DNA of 48,321 nucleotides from Anaerolineae bacterium (GTDB lineage Bacteria > Chloroflexota > Anaerolineae > UBA4142 > SHND01). The notes under the pieces are model-generated. The model saw only the letters and a list, made by a program, of their open reading frames with translations, searched no databases and had not been told where the DNA came from. Numbering within the stretch: position 1 is the first letter of the stretch; each line of letters opens with the position of its first letter. The DNA lies in the NCBI GenBank assembly GCA_021463195.1, contig JAJTXZ010000031.1:1-48321 (forward strand), in the 5' to 3' direction. Position numbers and translations under genes: made by a program. Below, one piece after another: positions 32,368 to 40,652 of this stretch.

Positions 32368-33270
32368 ATGAAGCACAGACGTTTTTTTCTCGCGTGCAGT
32401 TGGCTGATGGGTATGCTGGTTGGCGTAAGCGTTCTCGCGGCGTGCGGCGCGCAAACTAAAGCGGTGCGCGTCGGCTCGAAAGATTTCACCGAAGAATTTA
32501 TTGTCGGCAACATGTACGCGTTGCTGCTCGAAGCGAATGGCATTCCGGTCGAACGCGCATTGAATCTCGGCGCTACGCCGATTTTGCAACAAGCGTTGGT
32601 GAGCGACCAGCTGGATGTGTATCCCGAATACACCGGCACAGGTTTGCTCACGGTTTTGAAATTGCCATCGAACACGGACGCGGCGCAGGTGTACAACACG
32701 GTGCGCGATGAATATAAAAAACAATTCAATCTCGTGTGGCTTGCGCCCGCGCCGATGAATAATACGCAGGCGTTGGCGATGAAAAAAGATGTCGCCGCGC
32801 GTTTTGGCATCAGAACCTTTTCGGACCTGGCAGCGCACGCGAGTGAGTTGACCATGATTGGACCGCCGGAATTTGAACAGCGCGAAGACGGTCTCCCCGG
32901 CATTCAAAAAGCGTATGGCGATTTCAAACTCAAGAAATATATCGCCGTGGACCCGGGGCTGCGTTATGAAGGTTTAGTGAACGGTCAAGCCGATGTGGTG
33001 GTCGCGTTCGGCACGGATGGCCAAATCGCCGCGTATGATTTATTGACGCTGCAAGACGACAAGGGTTTGTTTCCGCCGTACCAGATCGCGCCAGTGGTTC
33101 GCCAACAAGCGCTCGATGCGCAGCCGAGAATCGCCGAAATTTTGAATCGTCTCGCGCCGCTGCTCACCGATGCGACGATGCGAAAATTGAATTACGAAGT
33201 GGACGGCAAAAAACGCGAACCCGTCGAGGTCGCGCGCGAATTTTTGCGACAGAACGGTCTCATTAAATAA
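32368..33270 (+). CDS. Osmoprotectant ABC transporter substrate-binding lipoprotein
   Basis: 300 aa, glycine betaine/carnitine/choline-type (OpuAC PF04069). A lipobox signal peptide ends VLAAC at about residue 24. RVGSKDFTEEFIVGNMYALL and LDVYPEYTGTGLL are strongly conserved in OpuCC-like proteins; the binding cleft aromatic residues include the Tyr pair in that second motif. ATG 32368 has AAAGGAG five bases upstream, which overrides the longer frame from 32326. It would deliver quaternary amines to the flanking permeases. Confidence 0.9.
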   Translation: MKHRRFFLACSWLMGMLVGVSVLAACGAQTKAVRVGSKDFTEEFIVGNMYALLLEANGIPVERALNLGATPILQQALVSDQLDVYPEYTGTGLLTVLKLPSNTDAAQVYNTVRDEYKKQFNLVWLAPAPMNNTQALAMKKDVAARFGIRTFSDLAAHASELTMIGPPEFEQREDGLPGIQKAYGDFKLKKYIAVDPGLRYEGLVNGQADVVVAFGTDGQIAAYDLLTLQDDKGLFPPYQIAPVVRQQALDAQPRIAEILNRLAPLLTDATMRKLNYEVDGKKREPVEVAREFLRQNGLIK

Positions 33271-33274
33271 CGGA

Positions 33275-34243
33275 TTGCGGTCTCTCGTGGCGCTGCTCGT
33301 ATTTCAACACGTCGCTAAAACTTTTCCGCAATCCGCTTACGCGGCGGTTCGCGATTGCACGTTCGAGGTCGCGGCGGGCCAATTTGTGACGCTGCTCGGA
33401 CCTTCGGGCTGCGGCAAAACGACGCTGCTCAAAATGGTCAACCGTCTCGTCGAGCCGAGCGCGGGCGCCATTTTTTTGAATGGCGTGAATATTCGCGCGC
33501 TGAATGTGACCGCGCTGCGCCGCCAAATTGGGTATGTTATTCAACAGATCGGGCTGTTTCCGCATTTGACCGTCGCGCAAAATATCGCGGTGGTGCCCGA
33601 ATTGCGTGGTTGGAAAAAACCGCGTATTGACGCGCGCGTGGATGAATTGCTCGAGCTAGTCAAACTCGCGCCCGCGTATTTTCGCGCGCGCTATCCCGCG
33701 CAGTTGTCGGGGGGGCAGCAGCAGCGCGTGGGCTTGGCGCGCGCGTTGGCGGCGGACCCAGACCTGTTGTTGATGGATGAACCGTTCGGCGCGATTGATG
33801 CCATCACGCGCGCGAGTCTGCAAGATGAAATGCTGCGTTTGAAAAATTCGATACACAAGACGATTTTGTTTGTCACGCACGATGTCGAAGAAGCGCTGCG
33901 GCTCGCGGATAAAATCGTTGTGCTGCGCGCGGGCGAAATTGTCCAGTACGATACGCCGTACAATATCTTGACGCAGCCCAAAAATGAATTTGTGCGCGCG
34001 CTCGTTGGCGCGAATGATATGCTGCGGCAGTTGTCGCTCGTGCGCGTCGCGACAGTCATGCAGCCGCTGCCGGAAAATTTTGCCGACGCAGGCGCGCCGA
34101 CGCTGTCCGCCGATGAAAATTTGCGCGAGGCATTGTCCAAAATTTTGGCGAGCGGCGCGACGATGTTGGTGGTGACGCGCCAAGCGGAACCGGTGGGCGT
34201 GGTGCGTTTGGAACAAATTCGCGCGTTGAGTCGGGAGCGTTGA
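33275..34243 (+). CDS. Osmoprotectant ABC transporter ATPase (OpuCA/ProV-like)
   Basis: 322 aa. Walker A GPSGCGKTT, Q-loop VIQQIGLF, signature LSGGQQQRVGLARAL, Walker B LLLMDEPFGAID and the switch His in FVTHDVEEAL are all present. The last 80 residues (SADENLREALSKILASGATM) look like a partial CBS-type region, which in OpuA-type systems can sense ionic strength. Start uncertain: TTG 33275 or GTG 33287; no ribosome site is visible for either. It follows the binding protein by four bases. Confidence 0.9.
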   Translation: MRSLVALLVFQHVAKTFPQSAYAAVRDCTFEVAAGQFVTLLGPSGCGKTTLLKMVNRLVEPSAGAIFLNGVNIRALNVTALRRQIGYVIQQIGLFPHLTVAQNIAVVPELRGWKKPRIDARVDELLELVKLAPAYFRARYPAQLSGGQQQRVGLARALAADPDLLLMDEPFGAIDAITRASLQDEMLRLKNSIHKTILFVTHDVEEALRLADKIVVLRAGEIVQYDTPYNILTQPKNEFVRALVGANDMLRQLSLVRVATVMQPLPENFADAGAPTLSADENLREALSKILASGATMLVVTRQAEPVGVVRLEQIRALSRER

Positions 34244-34262
34244 ACGCGCCGCGCGTTTAACT

Positions 34263-34901
34263 ATGGATTATTTGCTTCAGAATCCCGCGATTGTTTTTGA
34301 ATTGCTGCTGCAGCATCTGTTGCTGGTGAGCGTCGCGTTGACGCTGGCGTTGGCGCTGTCGCTGCCGCTGAGCGTTTTCATCGCGGCGAGTTCGCGTTGG
34401 ACGACGGCGGTCTTGGGCGTCTTGAGCGTCGTGTACACGATTCCGAGCATCGCGCTGATTATTTTATTGATTCCGCTAACGGGGCTGAACGCGTGGTCGG
34501 TCATTATCGCGTTGATTCTTTACGCGCAAGTGATTTTGACGCGCAATAATGTCGCGGCGCTGCGCGGCATTGACCCGGCGATTGTGGAAGCGGCGCGCGG
34601 CATGGGCATGAATCGCTGGCAAATGTGGTGGCGTGTGCAGCTGCCGTTGGCGCTGCCGGTGATGTTGGCGGGCGTGCGGTTGGCGGCGATTGTGACAATC
34701 GGGATTGCCACAATCGGAGCGAAATTTAACGGCGGCGGTTTGGGCCGCCTTTTGTTTGATGGCATCGCGCAAACGGGTCGCTATGACAAAATTTGGGCGG
34801 GCGCGATCGCGGTCGCGGCGTTGGCGCTGCTGACGAATCTTGCGTTTGTGACGCTGGAACATTATTTTGGTCCAGCGCGAAAAATTCGCGGATCGCTGTA
34901 G
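34263..34901 (+). CDS. Second osmoprotectant ABC transporter permease (OpuCD-like)
   Basis: 212 aa, paralogous to the first permease of the cluster. It has VVYTIPSIALIILLIPLTGL, NNVAALRGIDPAIVEAARGM then WWRVQLPLALPVMLAG (the ATPase-contact loop) and TIGAKFNGGGLGRLLFDGI. About five helices are seen. The two permeases would form a heterodimer, as in OpuC. The ATG at 34263 follows the ATPase stop by 19 bases. A palindromic repeat lies 40 bases downstream. Confidence 0.88.
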   Translation: MDYLLQNPAIVFELLLQHLLLVSVALTLALALSLPLSVFIAASSRWTTAVLGVLSVVYTIPSIALIILLIPLTGLNAWSVIIALILYAQVILTRNNVAALRGIDPAIVEAARGMGMNRWQMWWRVQLPLALPVMLAGVRLAAIVTIGIATIGAKFNGGGLGRLLFDGIAQTGRYDKIWAGAIAVAALALLTNLAFVTLEHYFGPARKIRGSL

Positions 34902-34940
34902 AACGCGGCGTTATTTACGCGGAAACAAATCCATATTCTA

Positions 34941-34990
34941 GTTTGGTCTAGGATAAACGACCCTTTGGGTTTCCGAAAACCCTTTGGGGC
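34941..34990. repeat. Palindrome-type repeat copy downstream of the ABC operon
   Basis: 34941-34982 matches 47001-47042 at 38 of 42 positions by eye, including GACCCTTTGGGTTTCCGA. In this copy the right arm reads CCCTTTGGGG, so the middle three positions no longer pair with the left arm and the palindrome is partly broken. Outer inverted ends like those of the other copy are not seen. Confidence 0.65.
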
Positions 34991-35052
34991 TAACATAGGT
35001 ACAATGAATTTTTTACGCGCGACGCGCGCGATTCTGTGATAAAGTGGACAGA

Positions 35053-36420
35053 ATGAGTGAATCTTCCGAACCCCGTTTTAGTTGGTGGTTGTTACTTCGT
35101 TTATGCACATTTCAAATCGGCTCGGCGATGGGCGATATTCTCGTCACTTCGATTTGGAATCGCATCATGATTGTCAATTTCGGTTTTCCCGCGCTGCCTG
35201 TTGGTTTGCTGATTGCGCTGCGTTATTTGCTTTCGCCGTTGAGTTTGTACGCGGGCTTTCGATCCGATACCACAAAATTTTTGGGCTTGCAGCGCGCATC
35301 CTATATCTGGCTGGGACGCGGCTTGATGGTCGCCTCTTTTCCGCTGTTGGGATTCAGCGTGACGCTGTTTGACGCGAATACGAACAATCCGCTGGGCTGG
35401 CTGCTCGCCTTGCTTTCGTTTATATTGTATGGCACTGGCACATTGCTTTCGGGCAGTCCGTTTTTTGCGCTCGTGCGCGATGTGATGCCACCGGCGCGGC
35501 AGGGTTTGGCTTTATCGGTCATTGAAACCGCGCTGATTTTATTGTTCCCGATTATGGCGATTGCGTTCAGCGTCATTTTGCACGAATATACTTTGACGGG
35601 TTTTTGGGAATTGATTGGCCTCACGGCAGTTGTCGGTGGATTCTTTTGGTTCTTTGCGATTGTCGGCGTTGAAAAACACGCGGCTTTTTACAAGGCGGCG
35701 GAACATACTCAAGCCAAAGCGCGCGCGCAGTTTCACGAATTTCATCATACGTTCGCGAAAATTTTTCAGGATCCGCGCGCGCGCGCGTTTATGGTTTTTC
35801 TTGCGGTGGCGACCTTTGCGGGGTGGATGCAAGACGCGATTCTTGAGCCGTTCGGCGCCGAAGTGTTGAACGCTACGCTCGCGCAAACGACGCGCTATTC
35901 CAGCACATGGCAAGGCGCGACTGCGTTAGTATTGATTCTCGCCGTTATCATCTGGCGCAAACGCAAACCGGAACAACAAACGCCTATCGCCCAAATCGGT
36001 TTAGGCATTATGGGCGCGGGAATGCTCTGGCTCGCGTTGACCGCGCTCTCGCAAATTAGCTGGATGGTGAATCCGGCGCTGTTGGTCTTTGGGATCGGGT
36101 TTGGTTTGTACACCTTTAGCGCGTTTCAACTGCTCGTCGTTATGACGTTTGACCAAGCGGCGGGCGCGTACCTCGGTTTGTGGACGGTCACGATTTTGCT
36201 TTCGCGCGGCGTAGGCATTTTTTCGGGCGGCGCGCTGCGCGACTTGTTGCATGCGGTGACGCAATCGTTTCCGTTCGCGTATGGCGCGATTTTTGGCTTG
36301 GAAGCGCTCGGCTTGTTTGTCTCTATATATCTGCTGACACGCGTCAATATTCTCGGCTTTGCGCGCGCGACAGGACGCATCCCCGCGGCGGACGCGCAGG
36401 TGATTACGGCGGAATTGTAG
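35053..36420 (+). CDS. BCD family MFS transporter (PucC/LhaA-like)
   Basis: 455-aa, twelve-helix major facilitator of the bacteriochlorophyll-delivery (BCD, PucC) family. The N-terminal signature is clear: SIWNRIMIVNFGFPALPVG, LRYLLSPLSLYAGFRSDT and LQRASYIWLG. LEPFGAEVL in helix 7 matches the conserved PFG-EV motif. In phototrophs these proteins assist assembly of light-harvesting complexes or carry pigments. No photosynthesis gene lies in this window, so the role here is open. ATG 35053 is preferred over GTG 35044. A strong terminator follows. Confidence 0.85.
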   Translation: MSESSEPRFSWWLLLRLCTFQIGSAMGDILVTSIWNRIMIVNFGFPALPVGLLIALRYLLSPLSLYAGFRSDTTKFLGLQRASYIWLGRGLMVASFPLLGFSVTLFDANTNNPLGWLLALLSFILYGTGTLLSGSPFFALVRDVMPPARQGLALSVIETALILLFPIMAIAFSVILHEYTLTGFWELIGLTAVVGGFFWFFAIVGVEKHAAFYKAAEHTQAKARAQFHEFHHTFAKIFQDPRARAFMVFLAVATFAGWMQDAILEPFGAEVLNATLAQTTRYSSTWQGATALVLILAVIIWRKRKPEQQTPIAQIGLGIMGAGMLWLALTALSQISWMVNPALLVFGIGFGLYTFSAFQLLVVMTFDQAAGAYLGLWTVTILLSRGVGIFSGGALRDLLHAVTQSFPFAYGAIFGLEALGLFVSIYLLTRVNILGFARATGRIPAADAQVITAEL

Positions 36421-36438
36421 ACTGGCGCGTCCACCTCA

Positions 36439-36470
36439 AGCAGCGCTCGGACCGAGCGCTGCTTTTTTTA
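36439..36470 (+). terminator. Intrinsic terminator of the BCD transporter gene
   Basis: AGCAGCGCTC (36439-36448) and GAGCGCTGCT (36454-36463) form a perfect 10-bp stem with loop GGACC, followed by eight T residues. Confidence 0.92.
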
Positions 36471-36514
36471 TTCCATTCGCGCGGCTCGGCGCGTCCCTGG
36501 CGCGCAAAACCGAT

Positions 36515-36542
36515 TTGACACGCGTATTGTATCGGGTATAGT
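36515..36542 (+). promoter_or_regulatory. Promoter of the Fur-family gene
   Basis: TTGACA (36515-36520), a 16-base spacer and TATAGT (36537-36542). The predicted start of transcription is next to the ATG at 36548, so the first in-frame ATG could only be used leaderless; ATG 36581 is the other candidate. Confidence 0.65.
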
Positions 36543-36580
36543 CTCTAATGCAACGAGTCGCAATAAGGAAACAAGACAAA

Positions 36581-37036
36581 ATGACGCGTCATGTTGAATT
36601 GGTCCAAGCGCTGCGACGATCCGGACATCGTTTGACGCCGCAGCGCGAAAGCGTATTGACGGTGATGGCTGAAAACGCGCAGCATCTGACTGCCGAAGAG
36701 ATTCTCGCGCGCGTGCGCGCCCGGTATCCGTATCTCAACAAGTCGGCGGTGTATCGCGCGCTCGCTTTGTTGACCGAACTCGGTCTCGTCAATCAGACGG
36801 ATTTGGGGCGCGGGCGCGTTGAATATGAATTGCATCGGCATCCGCATCATCATCATTTGATTTGTCGGCGCTGTCAACAGATGACGCAAATTGACCATGC
36901 GCTCTTGGCGACGCTCGGCGAAAAACTCGCGCGCGATTTTGGTTTCCAAGCCGACTTGGACCATTTCGCTATTTTTGGCACATGCAAAAAATGCCAGACG
37001 CGCGCGTCCAAGCATTCCAAACGACATTCGCATTGA
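36581..37036 (+). CDS. Fur family metalloregulator
   Basis: 151 aa from ATG 36581. The winged helix lies at about 1-80 (LRRSGHRLTPQRESVLTVM, then LNKSAVYRALALLTELGLV). The metal-binding hinge HRHPHHHHLICRRC carries many His residues and the first CxxC; the second CxxC is CKKC near residue 137, for the structural zinc. Fur, Zur and Nur cannot be told apart from this. The next genes are a cobalt/nickel importer and, beyond, a zinc importer, so Ni/Co or Zn sensing is as plausible as iron. An 11-codon longer start at 36548 exists. Confidence 0.9.
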   Translation: MTRHVELVQALRRSGHRLTPQRESVLTVMAENAQHLTAEEILARVRARYPYLNKSAVYRALALLTELGLVNQTDLGRGRVEYELHRHPHHHHLICRRCQQMTQIDHALLATLGEKLARDFGFQADLDHFAIFGTCKKCQTRASKHSKRHSH

Positions 37037-37119
37037 TCTTTGGCGCGCAGCTCAAACCGCGCGCTCCTTTTGCGTAAATTGATTCACAAATCGCCCAGGG
37101 CGAATCTGTTAGAGTTTGC

Positions 37120-37135
37120 GCTTTATGCGTAAAGC
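37120..37135 (+). promoter_or_regulatory. Inverted repeat in the cbiM leader
   Basis: GCTTTATGCGTAAAGC is an inverted repeat with 6-bp arms and a 4-base centre, 52 bases before the cbiM ATG. A second inverted pair, GATTC...GAATC around GCCCAGGGC, covers 37081-37105. Either could be a regulator-binding site, for example for the neighbouring Fur-family protein. I looked for a cobalamin riboswitch box and did not find one. Confidence 0.35.
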
Positions 37136-37186
37136 TTTGTCGCTGCGTTGGGCGCGACAAGGACGCGCGGGCATAGGAGGATTGAA

Positions 37187-38167
37187 ATGTTAGCTGTGAC
37201 TTTTGCGCCGCCGGTTTTGCATATTCCGGACGGTTTCTTGTCCGTGCTGGTGGCGCTCAGCTTGTGGTTGGTTACGATAGTGGTTGTTATCATCGCGCTG
37301 CGTCGCGTCAACGCGGATTTGGGCGAAAGACAGGTGCCCATGATGGGCGTCCTCGCCGCCGCGATTTTCGCGGGTCAAATGCTCAATTTTCCGGTCGCCG
37401 GCGGCACCTCCGGACATTTGCTCGGCGCGGCTTTGGCGACGATTTTAATGGGCCCCTGGGCGGCTGTCATTATCATGACCTGTGTCATTGGCATTCAAGG
37501 ATTGATTTTTCAAGATGGCGGCTTGTTGGCGATGGGCGCGAATATTTTTAATATGGGTATTGTCGGCGTCGTCATTACGCATTTTGTGTATCGCTCGATA
37601 CGCGCAGCGGCGGGCAATCGTGTGTGGAGCATTTTTGTCGGCGGTTTTTTGAGCGCGTGGTTATCGGTTGTTTTATCGGCGCTCATTACGGGCTTGGAAT
37701 TGGCGCTGTCGGGAACGTCGCCCGCAAATGTCGCCATTCCGGCGATGGGCGGAGTGCATATCCTTATCGGCCTCGGTGAAGCGTTGATTACGGTCGGCGC
37801 GTTGGCGTTTCTTTATTTTACGCGTCCCGATTTGCTCAAGATTGGCGAGGCGAAACCGGCGGGACGCGGCATTTGGCTCGCCGGTCTGGTAATGGCAATC
37901 GCCGTGGCGGTCGCCTCGCCGCTCGCGTCGAGCCATCCCGACGGTTTGGAATGGGTCGCCGAGCAACAGGGTTTTTTGATGCACGCGCAAAGCGCGCCTT
38001 ATCACATCGTGCCGGATTATCTGTTTCCCGGAATTGAAAATCAAGCGCTCGCCACTATCCTTGCCGGAATTGTCGGCGTGCTTGTAGTGTTTGCCGTCGC
38101 CTTGGGCATCGCGTACGCGCGGCGTAATAAAAACGCCGCGTCTGCCGCGTCGCAAACCCAACATTAG
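37187..38167 (+). CDS. cbiM: ECF cobalt/nickel transporter substrate component CbiM (CbiN-like C-terminus)
   Basis: 326 aa. The CbiM/NikM core spans about residues 12-225 ([46 protein letters not shown]). The last 100 residues ([20 protein letters not shown] and a final helix) resemble the PDGKN/CbiN part, fused here. ATG 37187 has a perfect AGGAGG seven bases upstream but puts His at position 12. A TTG at 37217 would give the N-terminus Met-His-Ile-Pro-Asp-Gly that metal binding in this family needs. Removal of the first residues, or use of the TTG, would solve this. It starts a cbiMQO set. Confidence 0.9.
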   Translation: MLAVTFAPPVLHIPDGFLSVLVALSLWLVTIVVVIIALRRVNADLGERQVPMMGVLAAAIFAGQMLNFPVAGGTSGHLLGAALATILMGPWAAVIIMTCVIGIQGLIFQDGGLLAMGANIFNMGIVGVVITHFVYRSIRAAAGNRVWSIFVGGFLSAWLSVVLSALITGLELALSGTSPANVAIPAMGGVHILIGLGEALITVGALAFLYFTRPDLLKIGEAKPAGRGIWLAGLVMAIAVAVASPLASSHPDGLEWVAEQQGFLMHAQSAPYHIVPDYLFPGIENQALATILAGIVGVLVVFAVALGIAYARRNKNAASAASQTQH

Positions 38168-38207
38168 CGCGGTCGGCGCGCGTCTCGCGCGCTGACACAA
38201 TTCGTTC

Positions 38208-39011
38208 ATGCACGTTCACTTTCTTGACCCGTACCATGCGGGCGGCAGTCCGATTCATCGGCTGGACGCGCGCGTGAAATTGGCGCTGACGTTGGCGTTT
38301 ATTATAACGACTTCGCTTGTGCCGTTTGGCGCGTGGGCGGCGTACATTTTGCTATTTGCCATCGTCCTGTCGGTTGAACTGCTGACGGATTTGGGTATTG
38401 CGTATTTTTTTAAACGCGCGTTCTTGGCGCTGCCTTTTGCGCTCGCCGCGCTGCCGTTGATTTTTACGGTGCAAGGCGCGCCGCTCGCAACGTGGTCAAG
38501 CGGCGCTGGGACCTTTACTATCAGCGTCGAAGGCGTGGAGCGCGTGGTCAGCATCGCGCTCAAATCGTGGCTTTCAATGCAAATGGCTATCGCGCTCGCG
38601 GCGACCACCGCGTTTCCGCAGCTGCTCGCGGCGATGCGCGCGCTGCGGATTCCAAAATTGCTTGTGGCGATTTTTGGTTTGATGTGGCGGTATCTGTTTG
38701 TGCTAGCGGACGAAGCGCTGCGGCTGCTGCGCGCGCGCGCGGCGCGCAGCAGCGCGAGTCGCGACGCGCAATATAAAACCGGCGGCGCCATCGTTTGGCG
38801 CGCGCGTGTGACAGGCGGCATGGCGGGCAATTTGCTGCTGCGTTCGTTTGAACGCGGCGACCGTATCTATGACGCGATGGCAGCGCGCGGGTACGACGGC
38901 GAAGCGCGTGTGCTCCCCATGCCCGCGCTCCAAGCCGCGCAGTGGCTCATTCTCGGTGGCGGTTTGGCGGTGTGCGTTTTGATTCTACTCTTGGCGCTGT
39001 TGTTGGCGTAG
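38208..39011 (+). CDS. cbiQ: ECF transporter transmembrane component CbiQ
   Basis: 267 aa, T-component of an energy-coupling factor importer, with five to six helices. DPYHAGGSPIHRLDARVKL is the usual start. The coupling helices carry RALRIPKLLVAIFGLMWRYL and the Ala-Arg-Gly motif in AMAARGYDGEARV, which contacts the ATPase. It lies 40 bases after cbiM and 29 bases before cbiO. It links CbiM to the ATPase for Co2+ or Ni2+ uptake. Confidence 0.92.
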   Translation: MHVHFLDPYHAGGSPIHRLDARVKLALTLAFIITTSLVPFGAWAAYILLFAIVLSVELLTDLGIAYFFKRAFLALPFALAALPLIFTVQGAPLATWSSGAGTFTISVEGVERVVSIALKSWLSMQMAIALAATTAFPQLLAAMRALRIPKLLVAIFGLMWRYLFVLADEALRLLRARAARSSASRDAQYKTGGAIVWRARVTGGMAGNLLLRSFERGDRIYDAMAARGYDGEARVLPMPALQAAQWLILGGGLAVCVLILLLALLLA

Positions 39012-39040
39012 CGCAAAATTCGTCGCGGAAAAATTTTTTT

Positions 39041-39751
39041 GTGCATCACACAATCGAAATTCGAGAGCTCGTTTTTAAATATCCCGATGGCGCGCGGGCG
39101 CTCGATGGCGTGAACTTTTATATCGCGCCCGGCGAAAAGGTGGCGCTCGTCGGACCCAATGGCGCGGGCAAGTCTACGCTCCTCTTGCATCTCAACGGCA
39201 TTTTACGCGGCGAAGGCAGCGTGCGCGTCGCGGGCATGGAAATTACGCCAAGCAATTTGCTTAAAATTCGCGCGGCGGTGGGCTTGGTGTTCCAAGACCC
39301 CGACGATCAACTGTTCTCGCCGACGGTGTTTGATGATGTGGCGTTTGGCCCGCTGTATCAGGGCTTGCCGGAAGCGCAAGTCCGCGCGCGCGTCGCCGAA
39401 GCGTTGGCGGCGGTGCGAATGCAGGATTACGCACCGCGCGTTTCGCATCATTTGAGCGTGGGTCAAAAGAAACGCATCGCCATCGCGACCGCGCTTTCGA
39501 TGCAGCCGGAAATTCTCGTGTTGGATGAACCGACCGCGGGCCTCGACCCGCGCGCGCGGCGCGATTTGATTCATTTGCTGCGCGAGCTGCCGCAGACCAT
39601 GTTGATTGCCACGCACGATTTGCGTATGGTCGCGGAATTGCTGCCGCGCACGTTGGTGCTGGATCAGGGACGCATTGTCAAGGATGACGCGACGCGCGCG
39701 ATCCTCGACGACGAGGATTTGTTGCGCGCGCACGGTTTGGAGAAACCATAA
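39041..39751 (+). CDS. cbiO: ECF transporter ATPase CbiO
   Basis: 236 aa. Walker A GPNGAGKST, Q-loop LVFQDPDDQLFSPTVFDDV (typical of ECF ATPases), signature HLSVGQKKRIAIATAL (LSVGQ in place of LSGGQ, common in this family), Walker B ILVLDEPTAGLDP and the switch His in IATHDLRM. The start is GTG 39041, directly after a T-tract; a longer frame from 38942 overlaps cbiQ and is rejected. It energises the CbiMQ complex. Confidence 0.92.
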   Translation: MHHTIEIRELVFKYPDGARALDGVNFYIAPGEKVALVGPNGAGKSTLLLHLNGILRGEGSVRVAGMEITPSNLLKIRAAVGLVFQDPDDQLFSPTVFDDVAFGPLYQGLPEAQVRARVAEALAAVRMQDYAPRVSHHLSVGQKKRIAIATALSMQPEILVLDEPTAGLDPRARRDLIHLLRELPQTMLIATHDLRMVAELLPRTLVLDQGRIVKDDATRAILDDEDLLRAHGLEKP

Positions 39752-39757
39752 AAAACG

Positions 39758-39788
39758 AAACCGCAGAATGCCTGCGGTTTTATTTTTT
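39758..39788. terminator. Convergent terminator between cbiO and znuB
   Basis: AAACCGCAG (39758-39766) and CTGCGGTTT (39772-39780) form a 9-bp stem with loop AATGC, followed by TTTTATTTTTT on the plus strand. The minus-strand znuB stop lies at its edge, and an A-tract upstream lets it act both ways. Confidence 0.88.
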
Positions 39789-40652
39789 CGACGCTGGCGC
39801 GTTGGCGCGCGATTGGCGTCGCCATGAATGCCAGAGCAGTCCGCGCTGCGGAGCAAACAGATACGCGAGGAAAAAAAATCCGGTCGCGGTCAAGACCACC
39901 GCCGCGCCCGAGACAATATTGAAATAGTACGAAAGATACAAGCCAATCACGGACGCCAACGCGCCGAGCGTCGCGGCGACCAGCATCATCGCGGGTAAAC
40001 GGCGCGTCAATAAATACGCGGTCGCGGCGGGCGTGACCAACATTGCCGCCACTAAACCGACGCCGACTGTTTGCAGCGAGACGACGACGACAATCGCAAT
40101 CAAGATCAATAAAACATCTTTGAGCAATTCTGTCGGCAGGCGCAGCGTCGCCGCCAGCACCGGGTCAAAGGAAACGACCAAGAGTTCTTTGTACAAGAGC
40201 GCAATCGTCAGCAGCACGCCCGCGCTCAAAAGCGCGATCAAGAATAAATCCATCTCGCTCACGCCCAAGACATTGCCGAATAAAATGTGCGTGAGGTCAA
40301 GCGCGTACGTTTTGATGACGCTAATCAGCGCTACGCCGAGCGACAGCGTCGCCGCAAAGAGAATGCCGATAGCGGTGTCTTCTTTGATGGAACCGCGGCG
40401 CGTCAAAAAACCGATGCCCAGCGCGACAATGATTGCCGCCACCAACGCGCCAATTAAAATCTCGCCTTGGAGCAGATACGCAATCGCCACGCCCGGTAAA
40501 ATCGCGTGCGACATGGCGTCGCCAAGATACGCCATGCCGCGCAAGACGACATAGCAACCGACGACCGCGCACAGAATGCCGACCATGACCGACGCCAACA
40601 TTCCGCGCTGCATAAAGGCGTACGCCAACGGCTCGGTCAAAATTTCAATCAC
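39780..40652 (-). CDS. znuB: Zn/Mn ABC transporter permease (ZnuB-like)
   Basis: 290 aa, ABC-3 family permease with about eight helices. YVVLRGMAYLGDAMSHAILPG, then TRRGSIKEDTAIGILFAATL and LEELL-type helix ends are characteristic; DVLLILIAIVVVVSLQTVGV precedes LLVTPAATAYLLTRR. It is the last gene of the minus-strand unit, its ATG overlapping the ATPase stop by four bases. A Zn-type binding protein two genes upstream suggests zinc import; manganese is an alternative. Confidence 0.88.
   Translation of the reverse strand: MIEILTEPLAYAFMQRGMLASVMVGILCAVVGCYVVLRGMAYLGDAMSHAILPGVAIAYLLQGEILIGALVAAIIVALGIGFLTRRGSIKEDTAIGILFAATLSLGVALISVIKTYALDLTHILFGNVLGVSEMDLFLIALLSAGVLLTIALLYKELLVVSFDPVLAATLRLPTELLKDVLLILIAIVVVVSLQTVGVGLVAAMLVTPAATAYLLTRRLPAMMLVAATLGALASVIGLYLSYYFNIVSGAAVVLTATGFFFLAYLFAPQRGLLWHSWRRQSRANAPASKK

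Noticed and set aside
37037-37186. Cobalamin or other riboswitch before cbiM
   Set aside because: No B12-box-like sequence or multi-helix fold was seen; only short inverted repeats.
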